NCBI GenBank assembly: GCA_965199595.1
Contig: OZ241182.1
Location: 2,418,001-2,482,000 of the forward strand
From: JBBROS01 sp965199595
Lineage (GTDB): Bacteria; Pseudomonadota; Alphaproteobacteria; Acetobacterales; Acetobacteraceae
DNA: 64,000 bases
Direction: 5' to 3'
This document shows positions 1 to 9,403 of this stretch, piece after piece; the stretch's first letter is position 1; every line of letters starts with the position of its first letter. The notes under the pieces are model-generated. The model was not told the DNA's origin. It did no database searches and worked only from the letters and a program-made list of their open reading frames with translations. The position numbers were made by a program, and so were the translations under genes.

Positions 1-506
1 ACGCGGTGCGGTGGAGACACCGATCGCGATCATCGCACTTCCCAGCCCGGGTCCCAGGAAGGCCGCCAGTGCGATCGCCAGGATCAGGAACGGGCAGGCC
101 AGCATCGCATCCACGATGCGCCCGATCGCCCCATCCACCCAACCGCCCCGGAAGCCGGCCAGCAGCCCGGCGGGCACCCCGACACCCGCGGCGATGAGCA
201 CCGAGATCCCTCCGGCCAGCAGCGAGGCCCGCGCGCCGTATACGACCCGGCTCAGCACGTCCCGGCCATTCTCATCGGTTCCCATCCAATGCGCCAGCGA
301 TGGAGCCTTGCGCACCAGCGACCAGCTCGTCGCCGCCGGGTCGAACGGCGCCACGAGTGGCGCCGCCACCGCGACCAGGATGATCAAGACGATCACCAGG
401 GCACCGACGACCGCCGCCGGCCGCCCCAGGAACCGGGCCAAGGCGAGCCGCGCCGGGCTCCGCACCACCGGCTTCGTGCCGAGGCCCGCGCCGCTGACGA
501 CACCAC

Positions 507-510
<4 letters not shown>
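1..510 (-). CDS. Peptide-type ABC transporter permease, DppC/OppC-like (3' part cut by window edge)
   Basis: This is the second inner-membrane permease of a peptide/nickel-class ABC importer. About 170 residues are present and the reading frame stays open to base 1. It shows a cytoplasmic N-terminus, a first membrane segment (about residues 34-53, VVGALVIVLIILVAV), the family hallmark HWMGTDENGRDVLSR near residue 75, and the start of the membrane-permease domain. The ATG overlaps the stop of the upstream DppB-like gene in an ATGA arrangement, so the two are translationally coupled. The ATP-binding subunits expected downstream lie outside the window. The substrate cannot be read from the sequence; family members carry di/oligopeptides, nickel, glutathione or sugars. 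Confidence 0.93.
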
Positions 511-1454
<944 letters not shown>

Positions 1455-1455
1455 G

Positions 1456-2958
1456 CTACTTCGCCAGGCTCACGCCCTGCAGCCGGATCATCCCGTCGCT
1501 CACCGGCTTGAAGCCCGTCACCTTGGCGGACATGCCAACCAGGTTCTTCTGCTGCCAGAGGTACAGGATCGGCAGGTCCTGCCTGGTCTGCTGCCACATC
1601 TCGCCATACAGGGCCCGGCGCTGCGCCACATCCGAGATCGCCCGCGCGCGATCCAGCAGGTCATCCACCTTCGGGTTGGAATACCTGCCATCGTTCAGCA
1701 CGCCGCCCGTGTGCAGGAAGCTGTACAAGTTGCCGTCCGGGTCCACCCGGCCAGACCAGGCGGTCACGAAAGCCTCGAAGTCCCCCCGGTTGGCCGCCGT
1801 CAGCGCCGAGGCGTATTCCGATGCGGTCAGCCGCACGTCGAACCCGGCCTCCTGCGCCATCGACTGCAGGATCTCGCCGACCTGGCGCAGATCCGGGTTG
1901 TTCGGCACCGTCATGTTGATGACCACCGGCAGGGTGACGCCGGCCTCCTTCAACAGCGCCTTGGCCTTCGCCACATCACGCTCCAGCGGCTTCACCGCCG
2001 GGGTGTAGAACGGGCTGTTGGGCGCCACGGCCTGGGCGGTGGTGGCATACAGGCCATTATAGACGACCTGCACCAGCGCCGTCTTGTCGATCGACAGCTC
2101 GAAGGCGCGGCGCACCCGCGAATCCTGCCCCAGCGGCCGGCTGCTGCGCGGCCCGTTGGCCAGGTTGAAGGCGATGGTCTGGTAGCCCAGGCTGTCGGAC
2201 TCCACCATGCGGAGCTTCGGGTTGGCCTTCACCGTCGGCACATCGGTGGGCACGATCTGCTCCGAAAGGTCGATGCTGCCCGCCTGCAGGTTCGCCAGGC
2301 GCACGGAGCTGTCGGGAATCGGCTGGTAGGTCACCCGCTCCAGCTTGATGGCGTCGGCATTCCAGTATTGCGGGAAACGCTCCAGCGTGATGCGGTCCTG
2401 CGGCACCCGCTCCACGAACCGGAACGGCCCGGCACATACCGGCTTCAGCCCGAAATCCTTGCCCGCCGCCTCCGCCGCCTTGGGTGAGACGATCATGCCG
2501 GACCGGTCCGTCAGCTGCGCCAGGAAGGGTGAGGACGGCGCCTTCAGCACGATCCTGACCGTCAGCGGATCGACGACATCGACGTGATCCATCGCGCTGA
2601 TCTCGCTGCGGCGGAAGCTGCCGGACATGGTCAGGTGCCGTTCCAGCGAGTATTTCACCGAAGCGGCGTCCATCTTCTCGCCATCGTGGAACACGACGCC
2701 GGGCCGCAGCTTGATCATCAGCTCGGTGGGCGTGGTCCATTCATAGGACAGCGCGAGCTGCGGCACGGTCTCCAGCTTTTCGTTGATGTCGAACAGCTTG
2801 TCGCACATGCCGGCGAACACGATGCGGCTGACATAGGTGCGGGCCAGGGTGGGGTCGAGGATGTCCGGGTCCTCACGCAGGGCGATGCGCATGGTCTGGG
2901 CCGAAGCCGCGGACCCCATGAGCGCGGCGGTGCAGACACCAAGGATCAATCGGCGCAT
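1456..2958 (-). CDS. ABC transporter substrate-binding protein, family 5 (DppA/OppA-like)
   Basis: Periplasmic solute-binding protein that would deliver substrate to the adjacent DppB/DppC permeases. The chosen ATG at 2958 gives 500 residues with a clear Sec signal peptide (MRRLILGVCTAALMGSAASAQ, cleavage near residue 20). It is preceded by a GGAGAG ribosome-binding site; a longer open frame upstream has neither feature. Family 5 landmarks are visible: DPDILDPTLARTYVS near the mature N-terminus, a central LRPGVVFHDGEKMDA block, and the SIDKTALVQVVYNGL segment. Substrate class is not evident. It is divergent from the dehydrogenase gene at 3073, sharing a 114-bp promoter region. Confidence 0.93.
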   Translation of the reverse strand: MRRLILGVCTAALMGSAASAQTMRIALREDPDILDPTLARTYVSRIVFAGMCDKLFDINEKLETVPQLALSYEWTTPTELMIKLRPGVVFHDGEKMDAASVKYSLERHLTMSGSFRRSEISAMDHVDVVDPLTVRIVLKAPSSPFLAQLTDRSGMIVSPKAAEAAGKDFGLKPVCAGPFRFVERVPQDRITLERFPQYWNADAIKLERVTYQPIPDSSVRLANLQAGSIDLSEQIVPTDVPTVKANPKLRMVESDSLGYQTIAFNLANGPRSSRPLGQDSRVRRAFELSIDKTALVQVVYNGLYATTAQAVAPNSPFYTPAVKPLERDVAKAKALLKEAGVTLPVVINMTVPNNPDLRQVGEILQSMAQEAGFDVRLTASEYASALTAANRGDFEAFVTAWSGRVDPDGNLYSFLHTGGVLNDGRYSNPKVDDLLDRARAISDVAQRRALYGEMWQQTRQDLPILYLWQQKNLVGMSAKVTGFKPVSDGMIRLQGVSLAK

Positions 2959-3072
2959 CGGGCTCTCCGCGAAAGGATGTTCAGCCGGGCCTACTTGCCG
3001 GGCAATGAACGCCCTGGCAAGCGCCATGCCATGCCGTTACACCCGAAGGCAAAATCATCAGCGGAGCCTGTC

Positions 3073-4143
3073 ATGCGCCATCATAAGATCGCGTCGATCC
3101 CGGCGGACGGCATCGGGCCGGAGGTGATCGCCGCCGGGCTGGAGGCGCTGGCAGCGGTGCAGGCGCGCGATGGCGGCTTCACGCTGGATGTCGAGCATTT
3201 CGACTGGGGCTCGGCCCGGTATCGCGCCACCGGCGCGCTGATGCCGGCCGATGGCCTGGACCTGCTGCGCGGCAAGGACGCCATCCTGTTCGGCGCCGTG
3301 GGGGCGCCCGATATCCCGGACCACGTGACCCTGTGGGGCCTGCGCCTGCCGATCTGCCAGGGCTTCGACCAGTATGCCAACATCCGCCCCACCCGCATCC
3401 TGCCGGGGGTCACCGGGCCCTTGCGCGGAGTAGGCGCTGCGGACCTCGACTGGCTGATCGTGCGGGAGAACAGCGAGGGCGAATATGCCGGGCACGGCGG
3501 CCGGGCGCATCGCGGCCTGCCGGAGGAGGTCGCGACCGAGACCGCCATCTTCACCCGCCGCGGCGTGGAGCGGATCATGCGCTTCGCCTTCGCCGAGGCG
3601 CAGAAGCGGCCACGCAAGCACATCACCATCGTGACCAAGAGCAACGCCCAGCGCCACGGCATGGTGTTCTGGGACGAGATCGCGTTGCTGGTGTCGCACG
3701 ATTTCCCGGATGTGACCTGGGACAAGGAACTGGTGGACGCCATGACCACCCGCATGGTGCTGAAGCCCGGCAGCATCGACACCGTGGTGGCCACCAACCT
3801 GCACGCCGACATCCTCAGCGACCTGGCGGCGGCGCTGGCCGGCTCCCTGGGCATCGCGCCCACCGGCAACGTGGACCCGGAACGCCGCTATCCCAGCATG
3901 TTCGAGCCGATCCACGGCAGCGCCTTCGACATCACCGGCAAGGGCATCGCCAACCCGGTCGCGACGTTCTGGACCGCCTCGCTCATGCTCGACCACCTGG
4001 GCGAGCCCGGCGCTGCGGCGATGCTGATGCGGGCGGTGGAAGCCGTCACCGGAACCGGCCTGGTGACGCCGGACCTGGGCGGTACCGCCACCACCGCGGA
4101 GGTGACCCGGGCGGTGTGTGACGCGGTGCGCGGAACCAACTGA
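3073..4143 (+). CDS. Isocitrate/isopropylmalate dehydrogenase family enzyme, tartrate/D-malate dehydrogenase-like
   Basis: NAD-dependent beta-decarboxylating oxidoreductase of 356 residues. Visible landmarks are the N-terminal PADGIGPEVI block, the phosphate/substrate loop RENSEGEYAGHGGR (about residues 133-146), the catalytic lysine in TIVTKSN, metal-binding aspartates in DILSDLAAALAGSLG, and the C-terminal FEPIHGSAFDITGKGIANP cofactor region. The WGLRLPICQGFDQYANIRP segment fits the tartrate/D-malate branch better than LeuB or isocitrate dehydrogenase. The preferred hydroxyacid is inferred. It is divergent from the peptide-type importer, which suggests, but does not prove, a shared catabolic role. 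A second, more clearly TtuC-like copy lies at 60654-61724. Confidence 0.88.
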   Translation: MRHHKIASIPADGIGPEVIAAGLEALAAVQARDGGFTLDVEHFDWGSARYRATGALMPADGLDLLRGKDAILFGAVGAPDIPDHVTLWGLRLPICQGFDQYANIRPTRILPGVTGPLRGVGAADLDWLIVRENSEGEYAGHGGRAHRGLPEEVATETAIFTRRGVERIMRFAFAEAQKRPRKHITIVTKSNAQRHGMVFWDEIALLVSHDFPDVTWDKELVDAMTTRMVLKPGSIDTVVATNLHADILSDLAAALAGSLGIAPTGNVDPERRYPSMFEPIHGSAFDITGKGIANPVATFWTASLMLDHLGEPGAAAMLMRAVEAVTGTGLVTPDLGGTATTAEVTRAVCDAVRGTN

Positions 4144-4153
4144 CGCCGGGCCC

Positions 4154-4228
4154 GGCCGACCCGCCTTCGGAAAGGGTCGGCCCTGGTGCCGGACTGCATG
4201 TGATCCGGGGCGCTCGCCGGGGCGCCCC
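4154..4228. terminator. Two GC-rich hairpins between convergent genes
   Basis: The first hairpin pairs GGCCGACCC (4154-4162) with GGGTCGGCC (4174-4182), a perfect 9-bp stem. The second pairs GGGGCG (4207-4212) with CGCCCC (4223-4228). They sit between the convergent dehydrogenase and binding-protein genes, where a bidirectional terminator is expected. Neither has a clear T-run, so the terminator role is inferred. Confidence 0.45.
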
Positions 4229-4252
4229 CTGGTTTGCACATAACCTGGCGGG

Positions 4253-5836
4253 TCAGACCTTGCTGACGTTGTGGAATATGCTGATCGCCCCCTTAGCCAT
4301 CCCCTTGAGCGAATCGCGGTATGCCGTCGGCTGGAAGAACTGGCCCAGTGGCACATAGGGCACGTCTTGCAGGAACTGGAGCTGTATGGCCCGGCACACC
4401 GCCTGCTGCGCCGCCGTGTTCGGGGCCTCGAACCAGCTCAGCCGGCCATTGGCGAGGGCCGGGCTGTCCACCCAGCCGAGCAGCCCCGCGCGCCCGACCG
4501 CGTTCAACGATGAATTGACGGCCGGCGACAGGTTGTCATACCCCGTGGACAGGGTGGCATGGGTGCTCCATCCCCCATGCGCCGGCGACTCCTGGCTGAT
4601 GCGCCGCTGCACCACGGTGCCCCAGTCGAGCGCCTGGTAGTCCAGGTTGAACCCCATCCGGCGATACATGTCCGCAGCCACCTCGGACAGCGTGTTCACG
4701 CTGGGGAAGTCTGTCGCGGCCAGCATCACCACGGCCTCACCGCGATAGCCGGCGGCGCTGAGGCTCCGCTTGACCCGGTCATAGTCGACCGGCCCTTGCA
4801 TGACGTCCATCCCCGCATCGGTCGCCATCGGCGTTCCTGGCGTGAAGATGCCGGTTTCGTGCCACAGGGACGCTTCGTCGCCGACCACCGCGGTCATGAA
4901 GTCGGCCTGCCGGGCGGTCGACAGCACCAGGCGGCGGATCGCCGGGTTGTCGAACGGCGGATGCAGGTGGTTGAGGCGCAGGTAGGCCAGGAAGCCATTG
5001 GTGTCGGCAATCTCCGTTACCACCCCGCGGCTGCGGCGCAGCTGTGGCACGAGGTCAAGGCTCGGCTGCTCCCACCAATCCACCTCGTTGTTCCGAAGCG
5101 CGGAGGAGGCAGTTGCGGCGTCAGGCAAGGTGCGCCACTCGACGCGCTCCAACAACGGGCGCTTGGCCCCGGCGAGGAAGCTGGGCGCTTCGGGACGCGG
5201 CTGATAATCGTCGAAGCGTTGATACATGACGCGGGCACCCGGGACGCGCTCGTCGGCGATGAAGCGGTATGGGCCGCTGCCGACCATCTCCGTCACCTGG
5301 ATCGTCGCCGGTGTCTTCGCCAGGCGCTCGGGCATGATCGGCATCAGGTAGGTGCTGCAATGCCCGAAGCCGTCGAGGAGGGCTGGGAAAGGCTTCTTCA
5401 GCCGGATGCGGAACATGTTGTCGGAGGTGGCCGCCAGCTCGTTCATGAGAGAGGTCAGGATGATGCCGAACGAGTCCCGCACCGCCCAGCGCCGTATGCT
5501 CGCCACCGCGTCCCTCGCCAGGACGGGCGTGCCGTCGTGAAAGCGCAGACCGGGACGGAGCGTGAAGTTCCAGGTCAGGCCATCGTCCTCGACGGTGTGC
5601 CCCGCGACCATCTGCGGCTGAGGGCGCAACTCTGCATCCAGGCCATACAGGGTGTCGAACACCATGAAGCCGTGATTGCGGGTGACGTAGGCGGAGGTGA
5701 GGATCGGGTCGAGCACCGCAAGGTCAGCCGCGGGCACAAAGCGCAGCGTGCTCGCCCCCTGCGCGCGGACGATACGTGGGGCAGCGAGAGTTGCGGCTGC
5801 GAGAGAAGAGCCTTTCAGCAGGCTACGTCGGAGCAT
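4253..5836 (-). CDS. Orphan ABC transporter substrate-binding protein, family 5, Tat-type signal
   Basis: Periplasmic solute-binding protein of 527 residues. The N-terminus MLRRSLLKGSSLAAATLAAPRIVRAQ looks like a twin-arginine signal followed by an Ala-x-Ala-like cleavage site, so export in a folded state is likely. Family 5 landmarks include DPILTSAYVTRNH, the LRPGLRFHDGTPV block near residue 110, and a C-terminal LSWFEAPNTAAQQ region. No permease or ATPase gene adjoins it. It lies between the convergent dehydrogenase and metH on the same strand as metH, 81 bp downstream of it. It may serve the importer at 1-2958 as an alternative binding protein or work with components elsewhere. The ligand is unknown. 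Confidence 0.9.
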   Translation of the reverse strand: MLRRSLLKGSSLAAATLAAPRIVRAQGASTLRFVPAADLAVLDPILTSAYVTRNHGFMVFDTLYGLDAELRPQPQMVAGHTVEDDGLTWNFTLRPGLRFHDGTPVLARDAVASIRRWAVRDSFGIILTSLMNELAATSDNMFRIRLKKPFPALLDGFGHCSTYLMPIMPERLAKTPATIQVTEMVGSGPYRFIADERVPGARVMYQRFDDYQPRPEAPSFLAGAKRPLLERVEWRTLPDAATASSALRNNEVDWWEQPSLDLVPQLRRSRGVVTEIADTNGFLAYLRLNHLHPPFDNPAIRRLVLSTARQADFMTAVVGDEASLWHETGIFTPGTPMATDAGMDVMQGPVDYDRVKRSLSAAGYRGEAVVMLAATDFPSVNTLSEVAADMYRRMGFNLDYQALDWGTVVQRRISQESPAHGGWSTHATLSTGYDNLSPAVNSSLNAVGRAGLLGWVDSPALANGRLSWFEAPNTAAQQAVCRAIQLQFLQDVPYVPLGQFFQPTAYRDSLKGMAKGAISIFHNVSKV

Positions 5837-5917
5837 GGTTTTCTCCTGTTGTATGATCAGCCGACGGCCTTGGAATGGAACACGCCATGATCGATGCAGT
5901 AGTTTTTCTCACGGACC

Positions 5918-8900
5918 TCAGACCGAAAAATATTTCGCCTTCGGGTTCAGCACCACGATGGCGCTGGTCGACTGCTCCGGATGCAACTGCCATTCATCTG
6001 AAAGGTCCACCCCGATCCGCTCCGCGCCCAACAGCTTGAGCAGTGGCGCCTGGTCCTCCAGCTTGGGGCAGGCCGGGTAGCCGAAGGAGTAGCGGCTGCC
6101 GCGGTAGCTTTGGCTGAGCATCTTCTCCAAGTCGCGGTCGTCCTCGGCGGCGAAGCCCAGTTCGGCCCGGATGCGCTTGTGGGTGTACTCGGCCATCGCT
6201 TCCGCAACTTCCACCGAAAGCCCGTGCAGGTACAGGTAGTCCTGGTAACGGTTCTCGTCGAACCACACCCGGGCCATGTCGCTGGCCTTCTGGCCCACGG
6301 TCACGACCTGCAGGCCGATCACGTCGCGCTCCTTGTCGTCAACGTCGCGGAAGAAGTCGGCGATGCACTCGCCGTCCTCCCGCGGTTGGCGCGGGAGGGC
6401 GAAGCGGCACAATTCGGTCTGGCCGTCCTGATCGAACACGATCAGGTCGTTGCCCTGCCCGGCTGCCTTCCAGTATCCATAGGCAGCCTGCGGCTTCAGG
6501 ATGTTGTCAGCCTCCGCAATGCCCAGCATGCGGCGCATGACCGGGCGCAGTTCCTGCTTGGCCCAGCCCAGGAAGTCCTCCAGCGACTTGCCCTGCTTCC
6601 GGAAGCCCCACTGGAACTGGTACAGGCTGCGCTCGTTCAGGAACGGGATCACGGCCTTGGTCGGCGCCTCGATGATGCGCGCACCCCAGAAGGGCGGCTG
6701 GCTGACCGGCACATCTGCGGTCAGGCGATGCCGCCGGGCCTGCACCGCGGCGACGTCCACTGGGGCAAAGGCCCGCACATCGGCCTGGCCCAGGCTGCGC
6801 TTGGTGTTCTTCGCCTTGCCGGACCGCTTGGCCTGCACGGCGCCCAGGTAGTCGTCGAAGGCGTTGCCGGTCACCTTGTCCATCAGGTGCAGCCCGTCGA
6901 ACGCATCCCGCGCATAGGCGACCCGGCCGCAGGCATAGGCCTGCACGCAGTCATCCTCCACATAGTTGCGGGTGAGCGCCGCGCCGCCCAGCATGATGGG
7001 GATATCCAGGCCCTGGCGGCTCATCTCCTCCAGGTTCTCGCGCATCACCACGGTGGACTTCACCAGCAGGCCGGACATGCCGATCGCATGGGCCCGGTGC
7101 TCCTTGGCCGCGGCGATCATGTCCGCCAGCGTCACCTTGATGCCCAGGTTCACCACCCGGTAACCGTTATTGGTCAGGATGATATCGACCAGGTTCTTGC
7201 CGATGTCGTGCACGTCGCCCTTCACCGTGGCGAGCACGATGGTGCCCTTCTCCTGACCCTCGACCTTCTCCATGTGAGGCTCGAGGTGCGCCACCGCGGC
7301 CTTCATGGTTTCGGCGGATTGCAGCACGAAGGGCAGCTGCATCTTGCCGGCGCCGAACAGCTCGCCCACCACCTTCATCCCATCCAGCAGGATGGTGTTG
7401 ATGATGTCGATCGGGCTGTTGGTCTTCATCGCCTCGTCGAGCTCATCGCCAAGGCCCTTGCGGTCCCCATCGACGATGCGGTCCTTGAGGCGCCCCTCCA
7501 CCGTCTCGGCCCGCTCCTTCTTTACGGCGTCCGCCAGCTTGCGGTCGGCGAACATGGCCAGCAGCTTCTGCAGCGGGTCGTAATCCTCGCGCCGCCGGTC
7601 GAACAGCAGGTCCTCCATCACCTGCACCTCCTCGGCAGGAATGAGGTGCAACGGCCTGATCTTGCTGACATGCACGATCGCGCCCGTCATGCCCGCCTTC
7701 ACGGCATGGTCGAGGAACACCGAGTTCAGCACGGCGCGGGAGGCGGCGTTCAGGCCGAAGGAGATGTTGGACAGGCCCAGGATGATCTGGATGTCCGGGA
7801 ACTCGTCGCGGATCAGCTTGATCCCCTCCAGCGTCCACTGGCCCAGCTTTCGGTCATCCTCGTTGCCGGTGGCGACGGTGAAGGTCAGCGGATCGATCAT
7901 CAGATCGGATTGCGGCAGGCCGTGCTTGTCGCAGGCGAACTCCACCAGGCGGCGGGCGATGGCGAGCTTGGCTTCAGGCGTCTTGGCCATGCCGGTCTCG
8001 TCGATGGTCAGCGCGATCACCGCGGCGCCGAACTTCTTGGCCAAAACCAGCCGGTCGGCCGCGGCCTCCTCGCCATCCTCGAAGTTGATGGAGTTGATGA
8101 TCGGCTTGCCGCCATGCAGCTTCAGCGCCGCCTCCAGCACCGGCGTCTCGGTGCTGTCGATCACCAGCGGCGCGTTCACGCTGCTGGTGAAGCGGGTGAC
8201 GACCTCATTCATCTCCATGATCTCGTCACGGCCAACGAAGGCGGTGCAGATATCGAGGCTGTTCGAGCCCTCCCCCACCTGCTCCCGCCCGATGGCGACG
8301 CAGCCGTCCCAGTCAGCCTTTTCCTGCAATTCCCGCCACTTCTTGGAGCCGTTGGCGTTGCAGCGCTCGCCGATCGAAAAGTAGCTGTTCTCCTGCCGCA
8401 GGGCTGTCTGCCCATACAGGCTGGCGACGCTGGGGATCCAGACCGGCTTGCGCACCACTGGCGCCGGGCGATAGCCGCCCATCTTCTTGAGCATGGCATC
8501 CAGCGCCTGGATGTGCGGCGTGGAGGTGCCGCAGCAGCCGCCAACCAGGTTCAGCCCGTCCTCGGTGATGAACCGCTCGATCCAGCTTGCCATCTGCGCG
8601 CCGTCCAGCGGGTAGTGCGTCTTGCCGTCCACCAGCTCCGGCAACCCGGCATTCGGCTGGATGGAGATGAGGCCCGGCCAGTTGGTCGCCAGCCATCGCA
8701 CGTGTTCCGCCATCTCCTGTGGTCCGGTGGCGCAGTTCAGCCCGATCAGCGGCACGTCGAGCGCATGGATCACCGTGGCGGCCGCAGCGATATCCGGCCC
8801 GACCAGCAGCGTGCCGGTGGTCTCGACCGTCACCTGCACGAAGATCGGCGTGTCCACGCCCGCGGCCTTGCGCGCGATCTTGGCGGCATTCACCGCGGCC

Positions 8901-9403
8901 TTGATCTGCAGCGTGTCCTGGCAGGTCTCGATCAGGATCGCATCCACCTTGCCAGCCACCAGGCCCCGGCACTGCTCGGCGATCGAGGCCTCCAGCGCGT
9001 CATACCCGATATTGCCCAGGGTCGGCAGCTTGGTGCCCGGCCCGATGCTGCCGACGACATAACGATGCCGCCCGTCGCTGAACGTCTCGGCCGCCTCGCG
9101 CGCCAGTTCGGCGGCAGTCTTGTTGATCTCGAAGCATCGATCCTGCAGATCGAACTCGGCCAGCGTGGTGATGCTGCCGCCGAAGGTGTTGGTCTCCACC
9201 ATGTCGGCCCCGGCCACGAAGTATCCACGATGGATCTCGCGCACCAGGTCGGGCCGCGACAGGTTCAGCACCTCGGTGCAGTTCTCCTGGTTCCAGTAGT
9301 CCTTCTCGATATCCAGGGTGAGCGCCTGAACGCGGCTGCCCATGCCGCCGTCGCACAGCAGCACTTGGTCACGCAGGGCATCGAGCAGATGGGGGCGGTT
9401 CAT
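5918..9403 (-). CDS. metH: Cobalamin-dependent methionine synthase
   Basis: Transfers the methyl group of 5-methyltetrahydrofolate to homocysteine via methylcobalamin. At 1161 residues it carries all four modules: the homocysteine/zinc domain (about 1-310, with NCATG and the GGCCGT zinc motif near residue 288), the pterin domain (about 330-600, VIDSTETPVLEAAL), the B12 domain with the histidine ligand motif GDVHDIGKN near residue 730, and the AdoMet reactivation domain ending in the RGSRYSFGYPACP motif. It is slightly shorter than the roughly 1227-residue E. coli enzyme. The ATG overlaps the stop of the ArsR-methyltransferase gene by 4 bp, so the pair is co-translated and probably regulated together. 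Confidence 0.98.
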   Translation of the reverse strand: MNRPHLLDALRDQVLLCDGGMGSRVQALTLDIEKDYWNQENCTEVLNLSRPDLVREIHRGYFVAGADMVETNTFGGSITTLAEFDLQDRCFEINKTAAELAREAAETFSDGRHRYVVGSIGPGTKLPTLGNIGYDALEASIAEQCRGLVAGKVDAILIETCQDTLQIKAAVNAAKIARKAAGVDTPIFVQVTVETTGTLLVGPDIAAAATVIHALDVPLIGLNCATGPQEMAEHVRWLATNWPGLISIQPNAGLPELVDGKTHYPLDGAQMASWIERFITEDGLNLVGGCCGTSTPHIQALDAMLKKMGGYRPAPVVRKPVWIPSVASLYGQTALRQENSYFSIGERCNANGSKKWRELQEKADWDGCVAIGREQVGEGSNSLDICTAFVGRDEIMEMNEVVTRFTSSVNAPLVIDSTETPVLEAALKLHGGKPIINSINFEDGEEAAADRLVLAKKFGAAVIALTIDETGMAKTPEAKLAIARRLVEFACDKHGLPQSDLMIDPLTFTVATGNEDDRKLGQWTLEGIKLIRDEFPDIQIILGLSNISFGLNAASRAVLNSVFLDHAVKAGMTGAIVHVSKIRPLHLIPAEEVQVMEDLLFDRRREDYDPLQKLLAMFADRKLADAVKKERAETVEGRLKDRIVDGDRKGLGDELDEAMKTNSPIDIINTILLDGMKVVGELFGAGKMQLPFVLQSAETMKAAVAHLEPHMEKVEGQEKGTIVLATVKGDVHDIGKNLVDIILTNNGYRVVNLGIKVTLADMIAAAKEHRAHAIGMSGLLVKSTVVMRENLEEMSRQGLDIPIMLGGAALTRNYVEDDCVQAYACGRVAYARDAFDGLHLMDKVTGNAFDDYLGAVQAKRSGKAKNTKRSLGQADVRAFAPVDVAAVQARRHRLTADVPVSQPPFWGARIIEAPTKAVIPFLNERSLYQFQWGFRKQGKSLEDFLGWAKQELRPVMRRMLGIAEADNILKPQAAYGYWKAAGQGNDLIVFDQDGQTELCRFALPRQPREDGECIADFFRDVDDKERDVIGLQVVTVGQKASDMARVWFDENRYQDYLYLHGLSVEVAEAMAEYTHKRIRAELGFAAEDDRDLEKMLSQSYRGSRYSFGYPACPKLEDQAPLLKLLGAERIGVDLSDEWQLHPEQSTSAIVVLNPKAKYFSV

